Origin: Paenibacillus sophorae
Lineage (GTDB): Bacteria; Bacillota; Bacilli; Paenibacillales; Paenibacillaceae
Reading direction: 5' to 3'
Assembly (NCBI RefSeq): GCF_018966525.1
Contig: NZ_CP076607.1
Location: forward strand, 4,774,001-4,838,000
Length of the DNA: 64,000 nucleotides
Of this stretch, positions 17,459 through 25,633 are shown piece after piece. Position 1 is the stretch's first letter, and each line of letters opens with the position of its first letter. The notes below the pieces were generated by a model. It was not told the DNA's origin. It ran no database searches and saw nothing but the letters and a program-made list of their open reading frames with translations. The position numbers and the translations under genes were made by a program.

Positions 17459-17779
17459 TTAAATTGCGATAACCACAGTGTCTCCATCAACCTGAACGGG
17501 ATAAGCCGCCGCCTGTCCCTTGTCGGGCGCTTGAACCTCGCCGGTGCGTAAATCGATTTTCCAATCGTACAGCGGGTCGTACAAGTAGTATCCGGATACG
17601 ATTCCCTCGGCCAGAGGGCCGCCTTTCGGATGGGGACTACGATTCTCCAGAGCGTAGAACTCGTCCCCCGAAGTGCGGAACACGGCCAGCTCCTTGCCTT
17701 CGATAACGATCACACGGCCGATTTGCTTCAGATATTCTTCCACCTTGCCTGCGGCATAGGGTTTTCTTGCTGCTTCCAT
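17459..17779 (-). CDS. nirD: Nitrite reductase (NADH) small subunit NirD
   Basis: A 106-aa Rieske-fold protein, the small partner of NirB. The fold is recognisable from ALENRSPHPKGGPLAEG and YDPLYDWKIDL. In Rieske proteins the four cluster ligands sit in C-x-H and C-x2-H. Here they read S-P-H and D-P-L-Y, so three of the four ligands are gone and no [2Fe-2S] cluster can bind. Loss of the cluster is known in enterobacterial NirD, while B. subtilis NasE keeps the cysteines. The ATG at 17779 has AAGGAG 8 nt upstream. The longer frame would overlap nirB. The gap from nirB is 28 nt. Confidence 0.9.
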   Translation of the reverse strand: MEAARKPYAAGKVEEYLKQIGRVIVIEGKELAVFRTSGDEFYALENRSPHPKGGPLAEGIVSGYYLYDPLYDWKIDLRTGEVQAPDKGQAAAYPVQVDGDTVVIAI

Positions 17780-17807
17780 TGCCCTCTCTCCTTTTTCCCG
17801 GATTGAT

Positions 17808-20237
17808 TTAACGGATCTCCGTCGCTTCAAACAGCGCGGAGCGTGTCGCGCCGTCGATCAGCATTTTTTTCCACGGATCTTGAACCTGGGTCAAGGCGAA
17901 GTCGATGCGATGCGCAAGCGCCTTGCGCTCCTCTTCGTTGTCCAGAATGGCAGTCTTGATATGCTCCAGCCCTATTCGTTCCACCCATTCAGATGTTCTT
18001 TCCAGGTAATTACCGGTTTCACGGTAGTACTGCATAACGGCGGAGCAGATCCCCACCAGTTCTTCGTCCGTCTTCACTTTGCAGAAAGAATCTGCTATCC
18101 GCGGCTTGATGCCGCCGTTGCCGCCGATGAACACTTCCCAGCCTCCATCGTTGCCGACAATGCCGATGTCCTTCGTGCAGGATTCCGCGCAGTTCCGCGG
18201 GCAGCCGTTCACGGCCATTTTAAATTTGGCGGGGAAATCAAGCCGTTCATACTTCCGCTCCAGCAGCGCTCCCATGCTCATCGAATCCTGAGTGCCGAAC
18301 CGGCAGAACTGGGAGCCTACGCAGGTCTTGACCGTCCGCAGCGATTTGGCATAAGCATAGCCGGAAGGCATGTCCAGCTCCTCCCATACTTTGGGCACAT
18401 CCTCTTTCTTGATGCCGATCAGATCCAGACGCTGTCCGCCGGTTACTTTGACGACTTTGACATCATACTTGATGGAGACATCGGCAATTCGCTTCAGATC
18501 TTCCGGAGTGGTCACCCCGCCGTACATCCGCGGAACGACTGTGAATGTGCCGTCTTTCTGAATGTTCGCGCTCATCCGTTCGTTGACGAAGCGGGATTCC
18601 TTCTCGTCTTCATGCGTATCCGGATAGATCATGCCCAGATAATAGTTGACCGCCGGACGGCATTTCGAGCAGCCCTCTTCCTGTTTCCATCCAAGGACGT
18701 TCATAACCTCTTTGGTCGTTGTCAGTCCTTTGGCCCGGATTTGTGCCACAATTTCATCCCGGCTGAGCGTCGTACAGCTGCAAATCCCGGTCTTCGCGCT
18801 CTGCTCGAAGCCGTCGCCGAGCACGTACTGCAGAATCTGTTCCACGACCGGCTTACAGCCTCCGCAGGATCGTGTAGCGCCGGTGCAGGCCTTGATTTCG
18901 TCCACGGTTGTGAAGCCGTTATCGGTGATGGCGTCCACAATCGCCTTCTTGGTCACACCATTGCAGCCGCAGACGATTTCCTCGTCAGACATGCTTTCGA
19001 CGGACGCCGTCTTCTTGGCCCCGCCTCCGCCACAGCAGCCGGTGCCCATAACGTCCGCATAAATGTCGTCGGTCATCACTGCGCCCTGCTTCACCAGTTT
19101 CTGCAGGCTGCCGGATTCCGTCACATCGCCGAACAGAACGGCGCCGACAATGATGTTGTCCCTCAGCAAAATTTTCTTGTAGGTTCTCTTCCAGTCATCT
19201 TTGGCGGAAATAACCGTGTGCTCCGGAGTATCGATGAATTCCCCGGCAGAGAAGACGTCGACGCCGGAAATCTTCAGCTTGGTCGAGACGACCGAACCTT
19301 CATAAGGCTTGGTTTCCACGCCGCATAAATGCTTCGCGAGTACGGTGCCCTGCTCGAACAGCGGGGCTACCAGGCCGTAGCAGACGCCGCGGTGCTCGGT
19401 GCATTCGCCGACGGAATACACGTCCGCAAGCGACGTTTGTAAGTAGTCGTTCACCACGATGCCCCGGTTCACTTCAATACCGCTGGCCTTCGCCACCGAC
19501 ACATTCGGCTTGATGCCGACAGCCATAACGACAAACTGCGCTTCCAGCTCCGTACCGTCGATAAAGCGCAGACCGCTTACCCGCTCATCGCCGGTCAGCT
19601 CCACCGTCTGCTTGCCCATGGCGAACTTGACGCCCTGTCGTTCCAGTTCCGCTTTCAGCATCGAAGCAGCGGTATGGTCCAACTGGCGCTCCATCAGGTC
19701 TTCCATCAGATGGACGACCGTTACGTCCATGCCAAGGTTCACGAGCCCTTTCGCCGCTTCGAGGCCGAGCAATCCGCCGCCGATGACAGCCGCTTTGCCA
19801 TACTGCTTCGCGGCTTCCAGCATCGCTTCACAGTCGGCGATGTCGCGGAAGCCGACGACGCCTTCCCTACCGCTGCCAGGGATTGGTAGAATGAACGAAT
19901 TGGAACCCGTTGCGATAATGACTTTATCGTAATCAACGGTCAAACCGTTCTCCGTAATAACCTGCCGCTTGTCTCCGTCGATACGGGCTACCGTCGTTCC
20001 CGTATGCAGAGTAATTCCATTATCCTTGTACCAGCTCCAGTCGTTCAGGATAATATCGTCCACTGTTTTGCTTCCTTCAAGGACGTAAGACAGCATAATA
20101 CGGTTGTAGTTCGGATGAGGCTCGCTGCCGAAGACAGTGATGTCGTATGCGCCGCCAAGCTTCAAAATCTGTTCGATGGTACCGACACCTGCCATGCCGT
20201 TGCCGATCAGTACTAATTTTTCTCGAATCGATGTCAT
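17808..20237 (-). CDS. nirB: Nitrite reductase (NADH) large subunit NirB
   Basis: An 809-aa cytoplasmic enzyme reducing nitrite to ammonium with NADH. The N-terminal half (about residues 1-400) is a FAD/NAD oxidoreductase (GNGMAGVGTIEQI; GGGLLGLEAAKGL). A BFD-like [2Fe-2S] domain follows (VCGCNGV, then CGGCK). The C-terminal sulfite/nitrite reductase half has the siroheme-[4Fe-4S] ligands as C-x5-C (CVGSQFC) and C-x3-C (CPRNC). AGGAGG precedes the ATG. It leads the nirB-nirD-nirC operon, and two palindromes upstream suggest anaerobic induction. In this setting the likely role is nitrite detoxification and electron disposal, though assimilation is possible. Confidence 0.96.
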   Translation of the reverse strand: MTSIREKLVLIGNGMAGVGTIEQILKLGGAYDITVFGSEPHPNYNRIMLSYVLEGSKTVDDIILNDWSWYKDNGITLHTGTTVARIDGDKRQVITENGLTVDYDKVIIATGSNSFILPIPGSGREGVVGFRDIADCEAMLEAAKQYGKAAVIGGGLLGLEAAKGLVNLGMDVTVVHLMEDLMERQLDHTAASMLKAELERQGVKFAMGKQTVELTGDERVSGLRFIDGTELEAQFVVMAVGIKPNVSVAKASGIEVNRGIVVNDYLQTSLADVYSVGECTEHRGVCYGLVAPLFEQGTVLAKHLCGVETKPYEGSVVSTKLKISGVDVFSAGEFIDTPEHTVISAKDDWKRTYKKILLRDNIIVGAVLFGDVTESGSLQKLVKQGAVMTDDIYADVMGTGCCGGGGAKKTASVESMSDEEIVCGCNGVTKKAIVDAITDNGFTTVDEIKACTGATRSCGGCKPVVEQILQYVLGDGFEQSAKTGICSCTTLSRDEIVAQIRAKGLTTTKEVMNVLGWKQEEGCSKCRPAVNYYLGMIYPDTHEDEKESRFVNERMSANIQKDGTFTVVPRMYGGVTTPEDLKRIADVSIKYDVKVVKVTGGQRLDLIGIKKEDVPKVWEELDMPSGYAYAKSLRTVKTCVGSQFCRFGTQDSMSMGALLERKYERLDFPAKFKMAVNGCPRNCAESCTKDIGIVGNDGGWEVFIGGNGGIKPRIADSFCKVKTDEELVGICSAVMQYYRETGNYLERTSEWVERIGLEHIKTAILDNEEERKALAHRIDFALTQVQDPWKKMLIDGATRSALFEATEIR

Positions 20238-20290
20238 TGTCAGGTCCTCCTCAAAGCTTTGATTGTCTTCTCTTGTATCTTTATACCGGA

Positions 20291-20352
20291 ATTATACATT
20301 TTACATTTTTGTGCCGCGTGACTGCAGTCACATCAATAGTGAAAGATTTCAC
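20291..20352 (-). promoter_or_regulatory. nirB promoter with two tandem Fnr-like palindromes
   Basis: A minus-strand TATAAT (20291-20296) would start transcription near 20284. Upstream are GTGA-CTGCAG-TCAC (20318-20331) and GTGA-AAGATT-TCAC (20339-20352), centred about 41 and 62 nt before that start and 21 bp (two helical turns) apart. These are the classical class II and class I activator positions. The first site is a perfect 14-bp palindrome. The second extends toward a Rex-like sequence. Confidence 0.72.
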
Positions 20353-20416
20353 ACTAACTTGTAACAACTTTTAACGCTTCCCCTATTGACAAACCGCTCA
20401 TTTTAGTCAACCAAAA

Positions 20417-20459
20417 CAGCCGATTCTCCTGAAACAATCACGTCTCGGAAAATCGGCTG
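20417..20459 (-). terminator. Probable terminator of ric
   Basis: CAGCCGATT and AATCGGCTG pair, extended by TCC/GGA. The minus-strand 3' side is only TTTTGGTTG, so termination may be weak. The plus-strand side has an A-rich tail. Confidence 0.55.
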
Positions 20460-20473
20460 CTATAAAAAATCAA

Positions 20474-21178
20474 TTATTGATATCGCGGGAACAGAATATT
20501 GTTCTCCAGATGTACATGCTCAAAGGTCATGCCTTCTAGTTCTTCCAGCCGCGCATAAGTCAGACGGTAGGTCGTGCAGGCATGCTCAGGGGGAGTGAAG
20601 TCGCTGGTGACGGCTCGAAGCTGTCTCAGAAGGTTCCCCGCAGCGTCATGCTCCTCTTCCAAATTATGAAGAGCCCCCCGCAGCGCGGATAAAGATTCTG
20701 CGTCCCCCTTTTGCTCGTAGGCAAGAATACTCGGGAAATCCTGCGCTTCTTCTTTCGCCGTGTGCTCCAGCAATTCATCCTTCAACTGGTTGAACAGGCG
20801 GTACAGCTCGGCCAGATGTGGAGAGTCTCCGCCGTGCACATGAAACACTTTGGCAACATTCTGTCCGATCAGCGGAAGCTCTTCGCGCAGATAACGGTGA
20901 TGTTTGCTTACAATATGGCCGATCAGCGCTTCGGACGATGCTTCGTTCCAGACTGTATCTTCCTCAAGAACAGGATACTGCTCCACCAGCTTGTACAAAT
21001 CGCCGAGGACGGCGCCCGCATCTAAACCGCGCTCGTCCGCTGCCGACCGAAGCGGCCTCACGCCGCCGCAGCAGAAATCGATTTTGTTTGCCTTGAAGTA
21101 GTCCGCTGCTTTTGGGAACTGCAGCACAATATCTCTTACCATCGTATCACTATTGAATAAGGGTTGTTTTATGCTCAT
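20474..21178 (-). CDS. ric: Iron-sulfur cluster repair di-iron protein Ric (ScdA/YtfE)
   Basis: A 234-aa cytoplasmic protein that restores Fe-S clusters damaged by nitric oxide or oxidants. The N-terminal ScdA_N domain has the DFCCGGVRPL motif. A hemerythrin-like four-helix bundle follows, with iron-ligand candidates in SKHHRYL, HTAKEEAQDFPSIL, EEEHDAAG and EHVHLENNILFPR. GGAGG precedes the ATG. An Fnr-like palindrome lies 68 nt upstream. The neighbourhood fits: nitrite reduction releases NO, and PflA, NirB and Fnr all depend on Fe-S clusters. Confidence 0.93.
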   Translation of the reverse strand: MSIKQPLFNSDTMVRDIVLQFPKAADYFKANKIDFCCGGVRPLRSAADERGLDAGAVLGDLYKLVEQYPVLEEDTVWNEASSEALIGHIVSKHHRYLREELPLIGQNVAKVFHVHGGDSPHLAELYRLFNQLKDELLEHTAKEEAQDFPSILAYEQKGDAESLSALRGALHNLEEEHDAAGNLLRQLRAVTSDFTPPEHACTTYRLTYARLEELEGMTFEHVHLENNILFPRYQ

Positions 21179-21245
21179 TATGGCTCCTCCTCAGGGGTGC
21201 TTTTTATCTACTTTTACACCTTAACCCCGGAGAGAGAGCTTCCGT

Positions 21246-21259
21246 GTGATTGGAATCAC
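21246..21259. promoter_or_regulatory. Fnr-like palindrome upstream of ric
   Basis: The bases are TGTGA-TTGGAA-TCACG, matching TGTGA-N6-TCACA at nine of ten positions. It sits between the 241-aa hypothetical gene and ric. I could not settle the -10 box (TAAAAG or TAGATA are candidates). Confidence 0.65.
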
Positions 21260-21288
21260 GGCAAATCCATCAACATATTGAACAGATC

Positions 21289-22014
21289 TTATTGCACATA
21301 GGCTTCCATGTAAGTGCGCTTGCCCGCAGCGTCCTTCAAGTAAGGCCCAAGTCCGGCAAATTGGGTCTGATTGACATACACGCCGGTCATCCATCTTCCT
21401 TCCGTCAAACCGCCATCCCATTGGAGCACAAGGTCAGGAGCGGCGATCCACTCCTGAAAGACGCGGACCTCCATGTCCGTGTATGCTTTGCAGGGCTTTT
21501 TAAGCTCCCGAAAACGGACGTCATTGACATAGGTGGGCACAAAATAGGCCGATATCGTCTCCAGATCATCACCATCAAGAAATGCCTCGGCGCCAAGAAA
21601 AGGATGAAGCATCAGCGTTTTTTCAAATAAAGACCAAATAACCGCCTGAAGAATCAGGCTTTGTCTTCTGCCGTTATGAAACGTGTAGGTACGCCGCTGA
21701 TCCGATACATCCGTACTGCTTTCCGATTCGCCCTTTTCCAAACAGTGTCTCTCACAACCGATGCATTTCCAGCCCGAGGGCCCTTGAATCCATTTCTGAA
21801 ACACCGTGCCGCCGTCGCCGTTACCTTTGTATAGAGAAGAAATTATGCTGTAAGGCACTGCAAACGTAGCGTCCCATAACGAGGCAGGCATGTGGCTGTG
21901 CAGCATGAACAGCGTCTTATCATAAATAAGCTGCACTTTAACGGATGCGCTTTCCAGCTCGGCGACATCCTTTTTTCCATAACCTATCTCCCGCGAGAGC
22001 AGGGTGGTCTTCAT
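21289..22014 (-). CDS. Uncharacterised protein with a CxxCxxxC motif
   Basis: A 241-aa soluble protein that I do not recognise. It contains WKCIGCERHC (Cys84, Cys87, Cys91, with His90 between), a plausible iron, zinc or Fe-S site. It also has a tyrosine- and phenylalanine-rich second half with several acidic clusters (FLDGDDLETISAYFV). No signal peptide or membrane helix is visible. The ATG at 22014 has GGGAGG upstream; the frame continues 10 codons further without a better start. It is 110 nt upstream of ric in the same direction, next to genes for nitrite reduction and NO damage repair, so a role in that response is possible. That role is context inference only. Confidence 0.7.
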   Translation of the reverse strand: MKTTLLSREIGYGKKDVAELESASVKVQLIYDKTLFMLHSHMPASLWDATFAVPYSIISSLYKGNGDGGTVFQKWIQGPSGWKCIGCERHCLEKGESESSTDVSDQRRTYTFHNGRRQSLILQAVIWSLFEKTLMLHPFLGAEAFLDGDDLETISAYFVPTYVNDVRFRELKKPCKAYTDMEVRVFQEWIAAPDLVLQWDGGLTEGRWMTGVYVNQTQFAGLGPYLKDAAGKRTYMEAYVQ

Positions 22015-22116
22015 CTTGCTCGCCTCCCTCAATTTGCCCCGCATGGCGGGGGAATTTATAAAGGAATGAATTCAGGTGTGTACAGCAATCCGAAAGACAT
22101 AGCCGTTACGTCACGA

Positions 22117-22138
22117 TGTGTAAAGGCGGTTTGACACA
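22117..22138. promoter_or_regulatory. TGTGT...ACACA inverted repeat upstream of the CxxCxxxC gene
   Basis: TGTGTAAA and TTTGACACA face each other across a few bases, about 100 nt before the start at 22014. The spacing differs from the GTGA-N6-TCAC sites, so another regulator, or chance, would be needed to explain it. Confidence 0.3.
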
Positions 22139-22252
22139 GCATTTTAGTAAGCGCTTCCAACAAACAAGGAACATTCGTTTTTTCTATTATATTACTTCTT
22201 TATGATTATTGTGCAAGTTTTTTCTCAGGGAAGAAGCGCAAACAACAAAATA

Positions 22253-22276
22253 CCCGTCATTCCTTGGAATGGCGGG
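22253..22276 (-). terminator. Terminator of the TetR gene
   Basis: CCCGCCATTCC and GGAATGACGGG (minus strand) pair with one mismatch and a 2-nt loop, followed by TATTTTGTTGTTT. It is 78 nt after the TetR stop codon. Confidence 0.65.
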
Positions 22277-22353
22277 CGGTTTGCTCCGACTGAAGCCGGT
22301 ATTTCATTGGGGGATGCCGAGTCGCTTTTTGAACGCTTTGGAGAATGAGATTA

Positions 22354-22950
22354 TCACAAACTCTCCAATTGATCCGCAAGGCTATATAAAATATCAGGCA
22401 CATAAATGCCTTGTTCAATAAATGACTTTCCAAATTCACTCATGATTGCTCTCATCTCTTCAAAAGACAACGGCATATCGTTCTTGAGCCAGTCTACTAT
22501 GATCGTTAAACCTCCCGCAATTTGATACTGTATTGAATATTTAAAATGTAATTCGTTTAATTTGTCTGTAGTCTTATGTTCTTTATTATACAGATGTACT
22601 AAATATTTTATGAATTCCTCAAATCGCTCAAATATTAAATAATCAGGTACAGTATTGATGACTTTTAGTAAAGGTTCACGATGCTTCTTCAAATGCGCAA
22701 AGAGGAGATCAGAAAGAACATCATGCTGATTATTGCCCTGCCATTTTTTTATTATTGTTAGTCGCTGTTTAAATATATCATCTAAATATTGGATAATGAT
22801 GTCATCTTTACTTTTATAATTCCTGTAGAAGGTCTGTCTGGCGACTCCTGCTTTTTTTGTAATGCTGGTAATTTTAATCTGATCGTAGGGTGTGGTCTCC
22901 AATAATATAAGCAACGCTTCAAAAATCCATTCTCTGGTTTGATGCAACAC
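22354..22950 (-). CDS. TetR/AcrR family transcriptional regulator
   Basis: A 198-aa regulator. The N-terminal helix-turn-helix (about residues 20-55) has the pattern ITSITKKAGVARQTFYRNYKSKDD, here with FYRNYKSK as the signature. The C-terminal ligand domain is family-variable. GAGG lies just upstream of clustered GTG, GTG and TTG codons. I place the start at the second GTG (22950), but the TTG at 22947 is equally possible. It is divergent from two glycosyltransferase genes and shares their 120-nt intergenic region, so it probably represses them and responds to a macrolide-like or other hydrophobic ligand. Confidence 0.85.
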   Translation of the reverse strand: MLHQTREWIFEALLILLETTPYDQIKITSITKKAGVARQTFYRNYKSKDDIIIQYLDDIFKQRLTIIKKWQGNNQHDVLSDLLFAHLKKHREPLLKVINTVPDYLIFERFEEFIKYLVHLYNKEHKTTDKLNELHFKYSIQYQIAGGLTIIVDWLKNDMPLSFEEMRAIMSEFGKSFIEQGIYVPDILYSLADQLESL

Positions 22951-22995
22951 TTTCACCTCTTTTGTCTATTTTCGTGGATAAAATCTCTATTAAAA

Positions 22996-23024
22996 TTGAA
23001 CTCTATTTTTACATATACTATAAT
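22996..23024 (+). promoter_or_regulatory. Promoter of the glycosyltransferase pair
   Basis: TTGAAC (22996-23001) and TATAAT (23019-23024) are 17 nt apart. The start would be near 23031. Three TCTATT-type repeats in the intergenic region are possible operator parts, but no clean palindrome was found. Confidence 0.75.
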
Positions 23025-23072
23025 TTATTCCATCACCTGGCACAATTCTAATCCAAATGGAGGTCGATCAAA

Positions 23073-24293
23073 GTGAAGAAAACTCATATTGCAATGATTA
23101 ATATTCCTGCTTACGGACATATCAATCCCACACTCGCCGTTGTAGCGGAGCTTGTAAAAAGAGGCTATAAAGTGACTTATCCGGCAACAGAAAATTTCAT
23201 ACCGGTTGTTAAGGAAACAGAGGTTTCGGTTCTTCCCTATCATTCGGACTCAATGGATCTATTTGAACAACTAAATCATGTCAAACAAATTAGTGAAGCC
23301 ATAAGCACCCATTCGGAAAATCTCCCCATGAGATTCCTTGAAGAAGCGATATCCACTTACTATCAACTCGAGCAGATGTATGCGGATGATCTTCCGGATT
23401 TAATTCTGTTTGATTTTATGGCGCTGGCTGGAAAACTGTTTGCCGCAAAGCACGGCATAGACGCGGTACGGCTGTACTCTTCCTATGCAAATAATGAGCA
23501 TATATCGTTGTTACCTGATGTTACGGACGAGGTCAAGAATGAATTAGCGTCAAAGCTGAAGGCTTTTTCGGAGAAGGAAGGGATTCAGGGTGTATCCTTT
23601 ATGGAATTATTCACTCCGGAGAAATTGAATATTGCCTTTATGCCTCGTGCTTTTCAGCTTAAAGGCGATCTGTTTGACGAACACTTCCTTTTTGTTGGTC
23701 CGTCTATTGGCAAGCGCAGCTATGATGAAAGCCTGCCGATCGAAGAGAATAATGACCGCCCTGTCATGCTGATATCGTTAGGTACGATTTTCAACCCATG
23801 GCCGGAATTCTATAAAATGTGCATCGAAGCTTTTCGCGACTCCGGTTGGCAGGTAGTCATGTCCACTGGATCTAAGATCAGTCCGGAAAGTTTGGGCGAC
23901 ATTCCAGATAACTTTATTGTCCGCCAGCAGATCCCGCAGCTTGAAATTCTCCCTCATGCCCGGTTGTTTATTACGCATGGCGGCATGAACAGCACAATGG
24001 AAGCGTTGAGCTACGGCGTGCCTCTGGTTGTCATCCCACAGATGTTTGAGCAGGAAGTGACCGCCCGCCGCGTAACGGAATTGGGATTAGGGCAGCATTT
24101 TCTGCCGGATGAAGTAACCGTTGAAATTTTACAGAAATCTGTTCAAGAAGTTTCAGAGGACAAGCAATTGAAGCAGCATGTGTATGACATGCAGAAGAAC
24201 ATTCAAGAAGCTGGCGGGGCTAAAAAAGCCGCTGAAGCCATTGAAAAGTTCTTAAATGAATCCACCCGGCATAATATACATGTTGCACACTAG
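23073..24293 (+). CDS. MGT-family UDP-glycosyltransferase (first of two)
   Basis: A 406-aa GT1-family enzyme of the macrolide glycosyltransferase/YjiC type, which transfers sugar from UDP-sugar to hydroxyl groups of macrolides, flavonoids or similar acceptors. The N-terminal GYGHINPTLAV-like motif (here AYGHINPTLAVV) carries the catalytic-base histidine. The C-terminal donor site is HGGMNSTMEALSYGVP followed by PQMFEQEVTARRV. It starts with GTG at 23073, with GGAGG 9 nt upstream. The second copy follows after 38 nt. With the TetR regulator it could form a self-contained xenobiotic or antibiotic inactivation unit. Confidence 0.9.
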   Translation: MKKTHIAMINIPAYGHINPTLAVVAELVKRGYKVTYPATENFIPVVKETEVSVLPYHSDSMDLFEQLNHVKQISEAISTHSENLPMRFLEEAISTYYQLEQMYADDLPDLILFDFMALAGKLFAAKHGIDAVRLYSSYANNEHISLLPDVTDEVKNELASKLKAFSEKEGIQGVSFMELFTPEKLNIAFMPRAFQLKGDLFDEHFLFVGPSIGKRSYDESLPIEENNDRPVMLISLGTIFNPWPEFYKMCIEAFRDSGWQVVMSTGSKISPESLGDIPDNFIVRQQIPQLEILPHARLFITHGGMNSTMEALSYGVPLVVIPQMFEQEVTARRVTELGLGQHFLPDEVTVEILQKSVQEVSEDKQLKQHVYDMQKNIQEAGGAKKAAEAIEKFLNESTRHNIHVAH

Positions 24294-24331
24294 AGTATTT
24301 TATAGAAGAAATAAGAAGAGGATGTGAAGAG

Positions 24332-25546
24332 ATGTCAGAAGTACTTTTTTTAAGTATCCCGGCTCATGGTCATGTTAATCCGACACTCGGATTGGTAAAT
24401 GAATTAATCAATCAAGGTGAGGAAGTCACTTATTTTTGTACAGAAGAGTTTAAAGAAAAAATCGAAAAAACCGGTGCTGAATTTAAAAGTTATAAGGTAG
24501 AATCAATCTTTGCTAACAGAAAAGACAACACGCCTCAAGACACGGGGTTAGAGAGATTATTCGATAATATTAATGAAGCGCTCAAGTCAAGCGATAAAAT
24601 AATAGAAGATGTTTTAGATCAAATTAAGGATAAACATTTTGATTATATTATGTATACGGCGATGTATCCATTTGGAAATGCTTTTGCTCAAATCTTAAAA
24701 ATTCCTTCGGTTTCTTCCTTTGCCGTATTTGCTACTCCCAAGGAACTTATGGCCCAGCACAAAGAATTCAACAATGAAGAGCTAATGAAAAATCATCCTG
24801 TTATGGAAACTTACAAAAAAGTAACAAAACAATTGAAAGAAGCCTATGGGGTGGAAATGCCGGATAACCTAATGAGCTTATTTTTTAATAAAGGCGATAT
24901 TAATATTGCCTATACTTCAAAATATTTTGTTTCCCATCCGGAGTATTATGATGACAGCTTTAAATTTATCGGACCGCCAATCTATGACCGGCAAGAGAAT
25001 TTGGATTTTCCTTTTGAACGATTGGAAGGCAAAAAAGTCGTCTATATTTCACTCGGCACCGTGTTTAATACGGACACCAAGCTTTATGAACTTTTCTTTA
25101 AAACTTTTGCCAATAGCGATGCTGTTGTGGTAATGACTGCTTACAATGTGGATTTATCTGAATTTGAAATACCTGGTCATTTTATTGTAAGAAATTTTGT
25201 GCCTCAATCGGAGATTTTAAAGTATACCGACGTGGCAATAACTCATGCAGGTATGAATAGTACTAGTGATTTATTGTATAATAATGTGCCTTTTGTAGCG
25301 ATTCCTATAGGAGCAGACCAGCCTTACATGGCGGGAAGATCTGCAGAACTCGGAGCGGCCATTTCTCTTGATAAGGACACACTTACTCCGGATTTATTAA
25401 AGGATTCTGTGGAAAAGGTTTTAAACGATCCAAGCTATGTTGAAAATATTAAGAAGATCAGTGATTCTTTTAAACAGGCCGGCGGCTATAAAAAAGCGGT
25501 TGAAGAGATTTTTAAATTAAAAAGCGAAAGAGGTATTCTCGTTTAA
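24332..25546 (+). CDS. MGT-family UDP-glycosyltransferase (second of two)
   Basis: A 404-aa paralogue of the preceding gene. It has AHGHVNPTLGLV at the N-terminus and HAGMNSTSDLLYNNVP with IPIGADQPYMAGRS in the donor site; the D-Q pair is typical of the nucleotide-sugar pocket. It is visibly richer in A+T than its neighbour, so the pair is unlikely to be a recent tandem duplication and may have separate origins. GAGG-like sequence precedes the ATG. Acceptor specificity cannot be read from the sequence. Confidence 0.9.
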   Translation: MSEVLFLSIPAHGHVNPTLGLVNELINQGEEVTYFCTEEFKEKIEKTGAEFKSYKVESIFANRKDNTPQDTGLERLFDNINEALKSSDKIIEDVLDQIKDKHFDYIMYTAMYPFGNAFAQILKIPSVSSFAVFATPKELMAQHKEFNNEELMKNHPVMETYKKVTKQLKEAYGVEMPDNLMSLFFNKGDINIAYTSKYFVSHPEYYDDSFKFIGPPIYDRQENLDFPFERLEGKKVVYISLGTVFNTDTKLYELFFKTFANSDAVVVMTAYNVDLSEFEIPGHFIVRNFVPQSEILKYTDVAITHAGMNSTSDLLYNNVPFVAIPIGADQPYMAGRSAELGAAISLDKDTLTPDLLKDSVEKVLNDPSYVENIKKISDSFKQAGGYKKAVEEIFKLKSERGILV

Positions 25547-25567
25547 ATTGCAAAATCCTATATTTTG

Positions 25568-25607
25568 AAAAAGAAAACTGGCGCCGATAGATTCGACGTC
25601 AGTTTTC
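25568..25607. terminator. Bidirectional terminator between MGT and HxlR genes
   Basis: GAAAACTGGCG and CGTCAGTTTTC pair with a TCGA-rich upper stem. The minus-strand side continues into TTTTCTTTTTC. It serves the convergent glycosyltransferase and hxlR genes. Confidence 0.75.
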
Positions 25608-25633
25608 TGGTTGTTCTGCTGCTTGCCCCGCCT

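Noticed and set aside
22117..22138. Eighth Fnr site
   Set aside because: The TGTGT/ACACA repeat has the wrong half-site and spacing for GTGA-N6-TCAC.
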